Assembly: GCF_900112815.1 (NCBI RefSeq)
Contig: NZ_FOND01000014.1
Coordinates: forward strand, 86,888 to 150,887
DNA: 64,000 nucleotides
Reading direction: 5' to 3'
From: Blastococcus tunisiensis
GTDB lineage: Bacteria > Actinomycetota > Actinomycetes > Mycobacteriales > Geodermatophilaceae
Part shown: positions 28,834 to 37,272 of the stretch, piece by piece
How positions within the stretch are numbered: the stretch's first letter is position 1
Layout: each line of letters starts with the position of its first letter
The notes under the pieces: generated by a model
Told to the model about the DNA's origin: nothing
The model's database searches: none
Seen by the model: the letters and a program-made list of their open reading frames with translations, nothing else
Made by a program: the position numbers and the translations under genes

Positions 28834-29501
28834 CGCACGACCCGGGACTCGTCGCCGGCCCGCTCGCTGCGCACGATGCCGAACACCTGGATGACGTAGA
28901 ACAGCCCCGCGAGCACGTAGAGGGCGGTCCCCCAGATGGTGAACGCCCACGCGAACGGCTCGATGGCCGTGGCCAGCCAGCCGGTGCCGTCGGCGAGCAG
29001 CAGCCCGGGGAAGGCGTACAGCAGCAGCAGCGTCGCCGCCTTGCCCAGGTAGTGCACCTGCAGCGGTGGGTAGCCGAAGCGGCGCAGGACGAGCAGTGCG
29101 ACGCCGAGGACGAGCTCCCGGCCGACGAGCACGACGACCACCCACAGCGGGACGATCTCGCGCAGCGCCAGCGCGACGAGCGTGCTGACGATGTAGAGCC
29201 GGTCGGCAGCGGGGTCGAGCAGGGCGCCGAGCTTGCTGCCCTGGTCCAGCCAGCGGGCGAGCTTGCCGTCGAGCCAGTCGGTGAACCCGGAGACCATGAG
29301 GATGGCCACGGCCCAGCCGTCGGCCTCCGGCCCCAGCAGCAGCCACAGGAAGACCGGGACGCCGAGCAGCCGCAGCACCGACAGCGCGTTCGGCAGCGTC
29401 CAGATCCGGTCGGGCAGGTCCTCCCGGTCGGTCCCCGCGGAGGAGCCGTCGACCGGCCGTGGTCCGGGGACGGCCGCCGAGGGACCGTTCGACGACGTCA
29501 C
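28830..29501 (-). CDS. CDP-alcohol phosphatidyltransferase (PgsA2-like, Rv1822)
   Basis: A 223-residue membrane enzyme with the family motif DG-x2-AR-x8-G-x3-D-x3-D, seen as DGKLARWLDQGSKLGALLDPAADR. About six hydrophobic segments follow IWTLPNALSVLRLLGVPVF. The family joins CDP-diacylglycerol to an alcohol such as glycerol-3-phosphate, a phosphatidylglycerol or inositol phosphate, releasing CMP. A disordered lead of about 30 residues precedes the enzyme. GTG 29501 follows GGGGGAG. It heads the operon with the DUF881 and small basic protein genes, an order kept in mycobacteria. Acceptor specificity is uncertain. Confidence 0.9.
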   Translation of the reverse strand: MTSSNGPSAAVPGPRPVDGSSAGTDREDLPDRIWTLPNALSVLRLLGVPVFLWLLLGPEADGWAVAILMVSGFTDWLDGKLARWLDQGSKLGALLDPAADRLYIVSTLVALALREIVPLWVVVVLVGRELVLGVALLVLRRFGYPPLQVHYLGKAATLLLLYAFPGLLLADGTGWLATAIEPFAWAFTIWGTALYVLAGLFYVIQVFGIVRSERAGDESRVVR

Positions 29502-29645
29502 CGCTCCCCCACCTCGACCGACAGCCCGCTGCACACCCGCACGAAGGCTAGTCGACGGACCGGTGGCAGAGCCCCGTTGCCCGTCCCGACTCGCGAGCCG
29601 CCGGCGCCCTCCCGACCGCCGGACCGCGGCGGTGCGGGCGCCGCG

Positions 29646-31712
29646 TCAGGCGGGGACCGCGAGGTTCGCCGGGGCGGGCTCGTAGCCCAGGGGGGTGCGG
29701 GAGAAGGAGCCGGTGCCGTGCGTGACCGACCGCAGCACGCCCGGGTAGCTGAGCAGCTCGACCTCGGGCACCTCCGCCCGCACCGTCGTCCGGTCCCGGA
29801 GCGGGTCCGCCACGCTGCCGGTCACGCGGGCGCGACGGCCGGAGAGATCGCTCATCACCGCGCCGACGTACTCGCCCGGGACCACCACCTCCACCTCGCA
29901 CCACGGTTCGAGCACGCGGGTCCCGACGGCGGCGGCGAGCTCGCGGAGCGCGAGAGCTCCGGCGGCCTGGAACGCGGCGTCGGAGGAGTCGACGGAGTGC
30001 GCCTTGCCGTCCACCAGGGTCAGGTGCACGTCGACCAGCGGCCGGTCCCCGGTGATGCCCCGCTCGGCCTGCGCCCGGATGCCCTTCTCCACGCTGCCGT
30101 GGAACTGGCCGGGCACCGTGCCGCCGACGATCCGCTGCTCGAAGACGATGCCCGAGCCCGGTGGGCCGGGTTCGGCCTCGATGACCACGACCGCGTACTG
30201 GCCGTGGCCGCCGGACTGCTTGACGTGGCGGCCGGTGACGCGCGCGGGGCCGGCGAGCGTCTCCACCATGGGAACGCGCACGGGGACGGTGGTCACCGAG
30301 ACGCCGTGGCGGGTGCGGAGCCGTTCCAGCAGGACCTCGGCGTGGGCCTCGCCGACGCACCACAGCAGGAGCTGGCCGGTGTCGGGGCGGCGGTCGAGGC
30401 GCACCGTCGGGTCCTCCGCCACGAGCCGGGCCAGCGCCGTGGCGAGCCGGTCCTCGTCGGACCGGGAGGCGGCCTCCAGCGCGACGGGGAGCTGCGGTGT
30501 GGGGAGGTCCCACGGGGGGACCAGCCGCGGGTCCTCCGGGGCGGAGAGGGTGTCCCCCGTCTCGGCCGTCGTGAGCCGGGCGACCGCGCAGATGTCGCCG
30601 GCCGGGCAGGAGGCGACGGGGCGCAGCGACGTCCCCAGCGGGGACGACAGGACCCCGATGCGCTCGTCGACGTCGTGGTCGGGATGCCCCCGGTCGGACA
30701 TGCCGTGCCCGGAGACGTGGACGGGGACGTCGGGGCGCATCGTCCCGCTGAAGACGCGGACGAGGCTGACCCGGCCGACGTACGGGTCGGTGGTGGTCTT
30801 CACGACCTCGGCGACGAGCGGCCCCTCCGGGTCGCAGGACAGCGACGGGACCGGGCCGTCGTCGACGGTCGTGACCGGCGGGCAGCCGTGCTCCAGGGGG
30901 CTGGGGAACCCGGCGACGATCAGCTCGAGCAGATCGGGGATCCCGACCCCGGTGAGCGGGGCCGCGCAGAGCACCGGGTGGAAGTGCGCCCGGGCCACCG
31001 CCGTCTCCAGGTCGGCGATGAGGTCGGCCTGGACGAGCTGGTCGCCGGCCAGGTACCGCTCCATCAGCGCCTCGTCCTCGCTCTCGCCGATGATCCCCTC
31101 GATGAGCTCCGAGCGCAGCCGGTCGGCCTCCGGCGCGGCCGCGTCCGGCTCCAGGAGGGACACCAGGCCCTGGACCGAGCCGTCGGCGCCGCGGTCGACG
31201 AGGTGCACGGGGTAGACGCCCTCGCCGAGCAGCCGCCGGCAGCTCCGGACGGCCTCCTCCACGTCGGCCCGGGCCCGGTCCAGCTGGGTGATGACGACGG
31301 CGCGCGGCATCCCCACCGCGGCGCACTCCTCCCACAGTTGCACCGTGGCCGCGTCGACCCCGTTGACGGCCGAGACCACGAACAGCGCCGCGTCCGCCGC
31401 CCGCAGCCCGGCGCGCAGCTCCCCGACGAAGTCCGGTGAGCCGGGCGTGTCCAGCAGCGTGACGCGGTGACCGGCGTGCTCGGTGGTGGCCACGCCGAGG
31501 GACACCGAGCGCTGCTGCCGGGTCTCCACCTCCTCGGTGTCCAGGCAGGTGGTCCCGTCCTCCACCCGGCCGGCGCGCGGCAGCGCACCGGTCGCGACGA
31601 GCAGGGCCTCCGCCAGCGTGGTCTTGCCCGCCCCCGCGTGCCCGACCAGGGCCAGGTTGCGTACCTGAGCGGCCGGCCGGGGGGCCGGCGCCGTCCCGGT
31701 GTCCTTCGCCAC
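29646..31712 (-). CDS. fusA2: Elongation factor G-like protein (EF-G2, FusA2-like)
   Basis: A 688-residue translational GTPase paralogue. G1 is GHAGAGKT (residues 24-31) and G3 DTPGSPDF. The G4 motif NKxD is replaced by TQLD, so guanine recognition is atypical. The C-terminal half keeps EF-G domains III-V (HVKQSGGHGQYAVVVIEAEP, IVGGTVPGQFHGSVEKGI). M. tuberculosis has a similar second EF-G (Rv0120c, fusA2). Function is not settled; hibernation, recycling or ribosome protection are possibilities. The alternative upstream start would overlap the DUF1918 gene; GTG 31712 leaves 11 bp between the two genes. The housekeeping fusA should be elsewhere. Confidence 0.9.
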   Translation of the reverse strand: MAKDTGTAPAPRPAAQVRNLALVGHAGAGKTTLAEALLVATGALPRAGRVEDGTTCLDTEEVETRQQRSVSLGVATTEHAGHRVTLLDTPGSPDFVGELRAGLRAADAALFVVSAVNGVDAATVQLWEECAAVGMPRAVVITQLDRARADVEEAVRSCRRLLGEGVYPVHLVDRGADGSVQGLVSLLEPDAAAPEADRLRSELIEGIIGESEDEALMERYLAGDQLVQADLIADLETAVARAHFHPVLCAAPLTGVGIPDLLELIVAGFPSPLEHGCPPVTTVDDGPVPSLSCDPEGPLVAEVVKTTTDPYVGRVSLVRVFSGTMRPDVPVHVSGHGMSDRGHPDHDVDERIGVLSSPLGTSLRPVASCPAGDICAVARLTTAETGDTLSAPEDPRLVPPWDLPTPQLPVALEAASRSDEDRLATALARLVAEDPTVRLDRRPDTGQLLLWCVGEAHAEVLLERLRTRHGVSVTTVPVRVPMVETLAGPARVTGRHVKQSGGHGQYAVVVIEAEPGPPGSGIVFEQRIVGGTVPGQFHGSVEKGIRAQAERGITGDRPLVDVHLTLVDGKAHSVDSSDAAFQAAGALALRELAAAVGTRVLEPWCEVEVVVPGEYVGAVMSDLSGRRARVTGSVADPLRDRTTVRAEVPEVELLSYPGVLRSVTHGTGSFSRTPLGYEPAPANLAVPA

Positions 31713-31723
31713 GGAGCCGGCCC

Positions 31724-31966
31724 TCAGCTGTGCGCGGGGCCGGTGTGGTGGACCACGGCCGGAGTGCCGGCCGGGAAGAAGAGCGCGGTGTGCCCGTCGG
31801 GCTCCCACCGGACCCGGTAGGGCGGACCGCCGTCGGGCTCGTGGCACTCCAGGACCTCGCCCACCCGCTCGGGTTCGCCCTGGTGGGTGGAGTGGACGAC
31901 GATCCGGTCGCCGACATGTGCTTCCCGACGGCCTCCTCGCGGCAGCTCGACTGTGGTCTGCCTCAC
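31724..31966 (-). CDS. DUF1918 family protein, start codon unclear
   Basis: The conserved part HVGDRIVVHSTHQGEPERVGEVLE, GPPYRVRWEPDGHTALFFP and VVHHTGPAHS is clearly DUF1918, a family of about 60-70 residues with an SH3-like fold. Normally the protein begins two or three residues before HVGD. Here no ATG, GTG or TTG occurs there in frame; the nearest is GTG 31966, which adds a 16-residue lead and gives 80 residues. An AGGAGG lies inside that lead, as if the true start were closer to HVGD. Non-standard initiation or a base error should be considered. It precedes the EF-G2 gene by 11 bp. Confidence 0.75.
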   Translation of the reverse strand: MRQTTVELPRGGRREAHVGDRIVVHSTHQGEPERVGEVLECHEPDGGPPYRVRWEPDGHTALFFPAGTPAVVHHTGPAHS

Positions 31967-32095
31967 AGCCTGCCCGGGATGCCGGGGACGGACAAGACCC
32001 TGCCGCTCACCGGCCGGGCCGCCGTCGTCCGGGAGCACCGGACCGGCGCTCGCCGCCCGGGCATGCACGGGAGGCCGCCGGGTACGCGGCCGTGC

Positions 32096-32365
32096 ATGGA
32101 CCCCTCACCCGGCGACGCCGGCAGCCACCCCGTCCGCCGCCCGGAACCCGACACCCGCCCGGCCGCCGCAGCCGCTCCCCCGCCACGCTCCCGGCGGGCG
32201 CTGGCGGTCTTCGTGTCGTCGCTGGTGCTGGTGGTGTGCGCGGTGGCCGGCGTCCTGCTGTTCTTCACCGACCAGCCGGTGGGCTATCCCGTGCTGCTCC
32301 TGGGGCTGGCCGCCCTGGCCGCCGCAGCCCTGGTCGTCACCCTGCGCCGGGGTGCCCGGCGGTAG
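32096..32365 (+). CDS. Small membrane protein, two hydrophobic segments, unknown function
   Basis: An 89-residue protein from ATG 32096 (100 residues if ATG 32063 is used). The first 35 residues are proline/alanine-rich, followed by two membrane segments (LAVFVSSLVLVVCAVAGVLLFF and VLLLGLAALAAAALVVTL) ending in a basic tail RRGARR. No family is recognised. The two possible ATG codons lie in the arms of an inverted repeat, ATGCACGG (32063-32070) and CCGTGCAT (32090-32097). It is divergent from the DUF1918 gene. Confidence 0.55.
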   Translation: MDPSPGDAGSHPVRRPEPDTRPAAAAAPPPRSRRALAVFVSSLVLVVCAVAGVLLFFTDQPVGYPVLLLGLAALAAAALVVTLRRGARR

Positions 32366-32544
32366 CGGGACGCCGCCGGCCGCGGGCCCGTCCCGACGGG
32401 CCCGCCGGGCCGTGTGGCAGGGCGGTGTCGAACCCGTGTCACTGCCGCCATATTCGGAGTCCCCCCTCCCGGGGCGGGCACCGCCTCGTCGTCCGAGAGA
32501 ACCCAGCACGCGCGCCTCGCGCCGTGCGGAACGAAGGAGACGAC

Positions 32545-33153
32545 GTGAGCACTGCCGTTCGCACCACCCGCAGCACCTCCCGACGCGCCGGACGGGCGGT
32601 CACCGCCCTGGCGGCCGCGGTCCTCGGGATGGGCGGACTGGCCGCCTGCAGTGACGACTCGGCCGGTCCGGAGGCCGGCGGGGTGTCCGCCGAGGACCTC
32701 CAGCGCTTCGAGGACGAACTCGCCGGCCTCGAGGAGCGCGTCGGCACCATCGAGACCGAGATGGGGGTCGACGGCGGGGGCCTGGGCGCGGAGGACACCG
32801 CGTTCTGGGACGACACCCAGTCCTACGTGGGCCAGGAGGTCACCGTGAGCGGTGAGGTGTCGGAGATGGTGACCACGACCGACGTCGGCAGCGCGTTCAG
32901 GATCGCCGGCGAGTCCGGCGACCCGATCGCCGTGGTCAATGCCTCGGCACCGGCGGAGATGGACGCCAATGACGTCGTCCAGGTGTCGGGCACCGTGGTC
33001 CAGGTCCAGCGGGACACCTTCGAGGAGGACTTCGGCGTGGCGGCCGACGAGCTCTTCGAGGACGCCGACGCCTGGTTCGAGGCGGAGGAGGGCTCCCTCG
33101 CCATCTCGGCCGACCGCATCGAGGTCCTGCAGGCACAGGGCCAGAACGACTGA
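32545..33153 (+). CDS. Coiled-coil/OB-like lipoprotein, paralogue of the one at 62843
   Basis: A 202-residue lipoprotein. The signal peptide ends in the lipobox LAAC near residue 35. The mature protein starts with a short coiled coil (LQRFEDELAGLEERVGTIETEM), then a beta-rich domain: VGQEVTVSGEVSEMV, SAFRIAGESGDPIAVVNA, DVVQVSGTVVQVQRDTF. The pattern of gained and lost strands with V-x-V-x-G-x-V resembles OB-fold proteins. It is the same length as, and matches segment by segment, the protein at 62843-63451, and is more distantly like that at 38102. GTG 32545 follows GAAGGAGA. It heads a same-strand set with a GerMN lipoprotein and a phospholipase D-like gene. Confidence 0.78.
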   Translation: MSTAVRTTRSTSRRAGRAVTALAAAVLGMGGLAACSDDSAGPEAGGVSAEDLQRFEDELAGLEERVGTIETEMGVDGGGLGAEDTAFWDDTQSYVGQEVTVSGEVSEMVTTTDVGSAFRIAGESGDPIAVVNASAPAEMDANDVVQVSGTVVQVQRDTFEEDFGVAADELFEDADAWFEAEEGSLAISADRIEVLQAQGQND

Positions 33154-33243
33154 GCACCCGCCGGGGCGGTGGGCCGGGGCCTGACCGGTCCGGGCCACCG
33201 CGCCGGCCGTGCGCCGGCTCCGGCGGACAGGGAGGGCGACGAC

Positions 33244-33882
33244 GTGCGGGTTCTGCTCCTGCTGCTCGTCCTCCTGTCCCTGACGGCGTGCGGCCTGCCC
33301 CGGGACGCGTCGGTGCACCCGGTGGCCGTGCCGCCGGGGTCCACGCCGTCGGCGCGTTCCGGGGGCTCCCCGGACGGGGGTGAGGTCGCGGTCTGGTTCG
33401 TCCGGGGCACGCGCCTGGAGGCGGTGCCGCGCTGGGCACCGGAGCCGGGGCCCGCGGGAGCCGTGGCGCTGCTGCTGGCCGGGCCCACCCGGTCGGAGGT
33501 GGTCGACGGTCTGCGCACCGCCTTGTCACCCGTCGACGCGACGGTGTTCCCCATGGTTCCGGCGGCCGGAACGGTGACGATCTCGGTCGGCCGGGACTTC
33601 ACCGGCATCGGCGGCGGCAACCAGTTGCTCGCCGTGGCGCAGGTGGTCTGGACGGCGACCCAGTTCCGCGCGGTCGACAGGGTCTGCTTCACCGTGGACG
33701 GGAGCCCGGTCGAGGTCCCGACCGACGCGGGGCTGGTCGGCCGGCCGGTCGACCGGTCCGACTACCGGTCCGCCGCGCCACGTCCCCCGCGGCGGCCGTC
33801 CGCGGGCTCCGACTGGCACCCCGCGGACCGGCCGAGCACGATTCCGTCGACGACCCCGTCCACCGGCTGCACCGTCCGCTGA
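33244..33882 (+). CDS. GerMN-domain lipoprotein
   Basis: A 212-residue lipoprotein; the signal ends in LTAC near residue 16. The mature part carries a GerMN (spore germination GerM-type) domain: VAVWFVRGTRLEAVPRW, AVALLLAGPTRSEV, GLRTALSPVDATV, VGRDFTGIGGG and QLLAVAQVVWTAT. A proline/serine-rich tail follows. Actinobacteria use this domain in LpqB, the lipoprotein partner of MtrAB. A paralogue is at 37272, and the shared end motif is VEVPTDAGL in this copy and VEVPTDSGL-like in the other. GTG 33244 follows GGGAGGGCGAC. It lies between an OB-like lipoprotein and a phospholipase D-like gene. Confidence 0.82.
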   Translation: MRVLLLLLVLLSLTACGLPRDASVHPVAVPPGSTPSARSGGSPDGGEVAVWFVRGTRLEAVPRWAPEPGPAGAVALLLAGPTRSEVVDGLRTALSPVDATVFPMVPAAGTVTISVGRDFTGIGGGNQLLAVAQVVWTATQFRAVDRVCFTVDGSPVEVPTDAGLVGRPVDRSDYRSAAPRPPRRPSAGSDWHPADRPSTIPSTTPSTGCTVR

Positions 33883-33901
33883 GGCAGGAGGCGCCCCCGA
33901 C

Positions 33902-35137
33902 ATGGCCACCGCTCCCCCGTCCGCCGTCCCCCAGGTGAGCGCGGCGCCACGCGCGGCGCTGGAGGCGATGCTGGGCGTCCCCTTCACGGACGGCAACACC
34001 GTGGACGTGCTGCGCGACGGGGACCAGACCTTCCGCGCCCTGCTGTCGGCCGTCACGGGCGCCACCCGCAGCATCGACCTGCTGTGGTTCGCCTGGCGGG
34101 AGAGCACCATCGGCGAGGAACTCGCCGACGCCCTGGCCGGGCGGGCGGCCGACGGCGTGCGCGTCCGCGTGCTGCTCGACGCCTACGGGGGGAGGCACAT
34201 CGCCCGCGGGTCACTCGACCGGCTCCGCCGGAGCGGCTGCGAGGTGCTCTTCTACCGGCCGATGCCCAGCGGGCGGCCCACGGTGTGGAACCTGCGCACC
34301 CACCGCCGGGTGCTGGTCTCCGACGAGGTGGTCGGGCTGACCGGAGGAACCGGGGTCGCCGAACCCTGGACCGGCAGCGGCCGGTCCCCCGGTCACTGGC
34401 GGGACACGGCGTTCCGCGTCCGGGGTCCGGCCGTGGCGGGCCTGCGCGCGGCCTTCGCCGGTCCGTGGCTGCGGGCGCGGGCCCGGGCCGGTGGGTACCG
34501 GCCGATCTCCGCGGCCGACCGGTTCCCGCCCCCCGGCACCGGGGGCGGCAGCGCGGTCCAGGTGCTGCGGCCGTCATCGGCACCCGGGTGGAACGACGCC
34601 GCGCTGGCGATCGCCGTCCTGCTCGCGACCGCGCGCGACCGGGTCCGGGTGGCGTCCCCGTACGTGCGGTTGCCGGACTGGCTGGAGGACCTGGTCTGCG
34701 CCACGTCGCGGCGCGGCGTCGAGGTGCAGCTGCTGGTCTCCGGGCCGCACGTGGAGAAACCCTCGGTGCACCTGCAGGGAGAGCACGGCTTCCGGCCGCT
34801 CCTGGACGCCGGGGTGCAGATCTGGCGCTACCAACCCGCGCTGCTGCACGCCAAGGTCGTCACCGTGGACGGCGAGCTGGCGATGGGCGGCACGACGAAC
34901 CTCGACGTCCGTTCCCTCGCCCTCAACGAGCAGGTCTGCCTGCTCGTCCAGGACCGGACCGTCGTGGCCACCCTCGACCGGCACTTCGACGAGGACCTGA
35001 CCGCGAGCGTCCGGGTCGACCCGGCCCGATGGCGGTCCCGCGGCATGGGTCAGCGGGTCTTGGAGACGGCTGCTGACCTGGCGGGACGCCCCCTCCGCGG
35101 CTGGAGCGGCGCGGGGCTGGCCGGCCGGCATCCGTGA
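33902..35137 (+). CDS. Phospholipase D-like protein (cardiolipin synthase-like)
   Basis: A 411-residue protein with two HKD half-sites. The second is canonical (H316-A-K318-VVTV-D323, then GGTTNLD). The first reads H134-R-R136-VLVS-D141, so the usual lysine is an arginine. Members join two phosphatidyl groups to form cardiolipin or hydrolyse phosphodiesters. No N-terminal membrane segments are present, unlike E. coli ClsA; in that it resembles short ClsB/C-type proteins. The distance to the GerMN gene is 19 bp, suggesting cotranscription and an envelope-lipid role. ATG 33902 follows GGCAGGAGG. Confidence 0.85.
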   Translation: MATAPPSAVPQVSAAPRAALEAMLGVPFTDGNTVDVLRDGDQTFRALLSAVTGATRSIDLLWFAWRESTIGEELADALAGRAADGVRVRVLLDAYGGRHIARGSLDRLRRSGCEVLFYRPMPSGRPTVWNLRTHRRVLVSDEVVGLTGGTGVAEPWTGSGRSPGHWRDTAFRVRGPAVAGLRAAFAGPWLRARARAGGYRPISAADRFPPPGTGGGSAVQVLRPSSAPGWNDAALAIAVLLATARDRVRVASPYVRLPDWLEDLVCATSRRGVEVQLLVSGPHVEKPSVHLQGEHGFRPLLDAGVQIWRYQPALLHAKVVTVDGELAMGGTTNLDVRSLALNEQVCLLVQDRTVVATLDRHFDEDLTASVRVDPARWRSRGMGQRVLETAADLAGRPLRGWSGAGLAGRHP

Positions 35138-35197
35138 GACCGGGCACCGGGACGGCGGGAGACGGTTCGCCACCCCCATCCTGGGCAGAGTTCCGGC

Positions 35198-35875
35198 GTG
35201 ACCCGTTCCGTGCTGATCATCGAGGACGACGTCCGCATCCGCCGGATCGTCGCGATGACCCTGCGCCGGGAGGGCCTGGAGGTCACCGAGGCCGCGAGCG
35301 GGCAGGAGGGGCTGGACCAGCTGGAGGAGCGGCCCCACGACATGGTGCTGCTGGACCTGATGCTGCCCGACCGCGACGGCTTCGAGGTCTGCCGCGAGAT
35401 CCGGCGGCGCTCGGACACCCCCATCATCATGATCACCGCCAGGACCGACAGCCATGACGTGGTGGCCGGCCTGGAGGCGGGAGCCGACGACTACGTCACC
35501 AAGCCCTTCGTGGCGAAGGAGCTGTCCGCCCGGATCCGGGCACTCGCGCGCCGGTCGCGCGGGGACCAGGTGCGGCCCCGGATCCAGATCGAGGACCTGG
35601 AGATCGCCCCGCAGGACGGGGTGGTCACCCGGGACGGCGCCGTCGTGCCGCTCACCCGGACGGAGTTCAAGCTGCTCAGCGAGCTCGCCGCCGAACGCGG
35701 CCGGGTGGTCAGCCGGGAGGAGCTGCTCGAGCGGGTGTGGGGATACGACTACTTCGGGGACTCCCGGCTCGTCGACGTCCACGTACGGCGGCTGCGCAAG
35801 AAGATCGAGTCCGACCCGTCCGCGCCGACCGTGGTGACGACGGTCCGTGGCATGGGCTACCGGCTGCCGGAGTGA
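35198..35875 (+). CDS. Response regulator, OmpR/PhoB family
   Basis: A 225-residue regulator. The receiver domain has IIEDD, the phosphorylated aspartate in MVLLDLMLPDRDG, ITAR and the lysine in YVTKPF. The C-terminal winged helix reads LTRTEFKLLSELAAERGRVVSREELLERVWGYD with RLVDVHVRRLRKKIE. The kinase gene overlaps its stop and a GerMN lipoprotein gene follows. GTG 35198 has no clear ribosome site; CAGAGT lies 6 nt upstream, near the leaderless pattern. Confidence 0.93.
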   Translation: MTRSVLIIEDDVRIRRIVAMTLRREGLEVTEAASGQEGLDQLEERPHDMVLLDLMLPDRDGFEVCREIRRRSDTPIIMITARTDSHDVVAGLEAGADDYVTKPFVAKELSARIRALARRSRGDQVRPRIQIEDLEIAPQDGVVTRDGAVVPLTRTEFKLLSELAAERGRVVSREELLERVWGYDYFGDSRLVDVHVRRLRKKIESDPSAPTVVTTVRGMGYRLPE

Positions 35876-37272
35876 CCCGCCGCCGGGGGCCGCGCACCCT
35901 GCGCGGCCGGGCCACCCTGGCCCTGACCGGCGTGGCCGCGGTGCTGACCGCGGTGATGGCGCTCGGCGTCTGGCTCTACGCGACGGACTACCTCCTGCAG
36001 ACCCGGCAGAACGTCACGCTGGCGCAGGCGGCGGCCAACGGGGCGCAGGTGCAGCGGGGCCTGGCCACACCGGGGCTCTCCCCGGCGCAGCTGCTGGCCC
36101 AGTTGCCACGGGAGACCGGCTCGGTGTCCCTCCTGGCCGACGACGGGGAGTGGAGCACGACGTCCCTGCGCATCGGCCGGGACGACCTGCCGCGGGCGCT
36201 GCGCACCGAGGTGCTCGCGGGCGATCCGTCCCGGCAGCGGATCGTCGTCGACGGCCGGCCCTACCTCGCGATCGGGGTGCCCCTGGCCGGGCTCGACGAC
36301 GCCTACTTCGAGGTCTTCCCGCTGACCGAGCTCGACAGCACCTACCGGGTGCTGAGCACCATCCTGGTCCTGGGCGTGCTGACCGTCGTCCCGGTGGCGG
36401 CGGCGATCGGCTGGTGGGTGACCCGGCCGGCCCTCCGGCCGCTGGACCGCATCTCCGCCGCGGCGGCGGCCATCGCCGCCGGGAACCTGACGGCGCGGAT
36501 CGATCCGCGCGAGGACCCCACGCTCGTCCCGATCGCCGAGTCCTTCAACGCCACGGCCGCGGCCCTGGAGCGACGGGTGCGCACCGACGCCCGGTTCGCC
36601 TCGGACGTCAGCCACGAGCTGCGCAGCCCGCTGACCACCATGCTCAACGCGATGGCCCTCATCGAGGACCACGCGGACGACCTCCCGGAGGACGGCCGCG
36701 AGGGCCTGGCGCTGCTCGGCGCGGAGGTGCGGCGCTTCGAGCGCCTGGTTGCCGACCTGCTGGAGATCTCCCGGGCCGACGCCGGCAGCGGCGACCTCGT
36801 GCTGGAACGGGTCCGGCTCGCCGCGCTCGTGCACGAGGCAATGGCCCGGCGCGAGCTGGACGGCCGGGCGGGTGTGCCGCTGAGGGTGGCGAGCGGGGCC
36901 GACGACGTGGTGGTCCGCGCGGACAAGCGACGGCTGGAACGGGTCGTCGGCAACCTCGTGGAGAACGCCGACAACCACGGCGGCGGGCTCACTGCGGTCG
37001 CGGTCGAGCGCAGCGGCGACATCGCCCGCGTGATCGTCGACGACCGCGGGACGGGGGTCCCGGAGGCGGAGCGGGCGGCGGTCTTCGAGCGGTTCGCCCG
37101 CGGGAGCGGCAGTGCCCGCACCGCCAGCGAGGGCAGTGGGCTCGGGCTGGCGCTCGTGACGCGGCACTTGCAGTTGATGGGAGGGTCGGTCGACGTGACC
37201 GACAACCCCGGCGGCGGCGCGCGGTTCGTGGTCCGCCTGCCCGTGGACCCGGAGATCCGGAGGCCCGGCTGA
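35872..37272 (+). CDS. Sensor histidine kinase, HAMP type
   Basis: A 466-residue kinase: membrane segment at about 15-40, an extracytoplasmic sensor of roughly 110 residues, a second segment (ILVLGVLTVVPVAAAIGWWV), a HAMP linker, the dimerisation helix with DVSHELRSPLTTM, and the ATPase domain with NLVENADNHGGG, DDRGTGVP and SGLGLALV. It should sense an envelope signal and phosphorylate the regulator encoded upstream. GTG 35872 overlaps that gene's stop (GTGA), and its own stop overlaps the next ATG (TGATG), so the three genes form one unit. Confidence 0.92.
   Translation: MTRRRGPRTLRGRATLALTGVAAVLTAVMALGVWLYATDYLLQTRQNVTLAQAAANGAQVQRGLATPGLSPAQLLAQLPRETGSVSLLADDGEWSTTSLRIGRDDLPRALRTEVLAGDPSRQRIVVDGRPYLAIGVPLAGLDDAYFEVFPLTELDSTYRVLSTILVLGVLTVVPVAAAIGWWVTRPALRPLDRISAAAAAIAAGNLTARIDPREDPTLVPIAESFNATAAALERRVRTDARFASDVSHELRSPLTTMLNAMALIEDHADDLPEDGREGLALLGAEVRRFERLVADLLEISRADAGSGDLVLERVRLAALVHEAMARRELDGRAGVPLRVASGADDVVVRADKRRLERVVGNLVENADNHGGGLTAVAVERSGDIARVIVDDRGTGVPEAERAAVFERFARGSGSARTASEGSGLGLALVTRHLQLMGGSVDVTDNPGGGARFVVRLPVDPEIRRPG

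Noticed and set aside
30004..31215. 403-residue plus-strand open frame opposite the EF-G2 gene
   Set aside because: Serine/arginine/threonine-rich antisense shadow; the minus strand carries all EF-G motifs.
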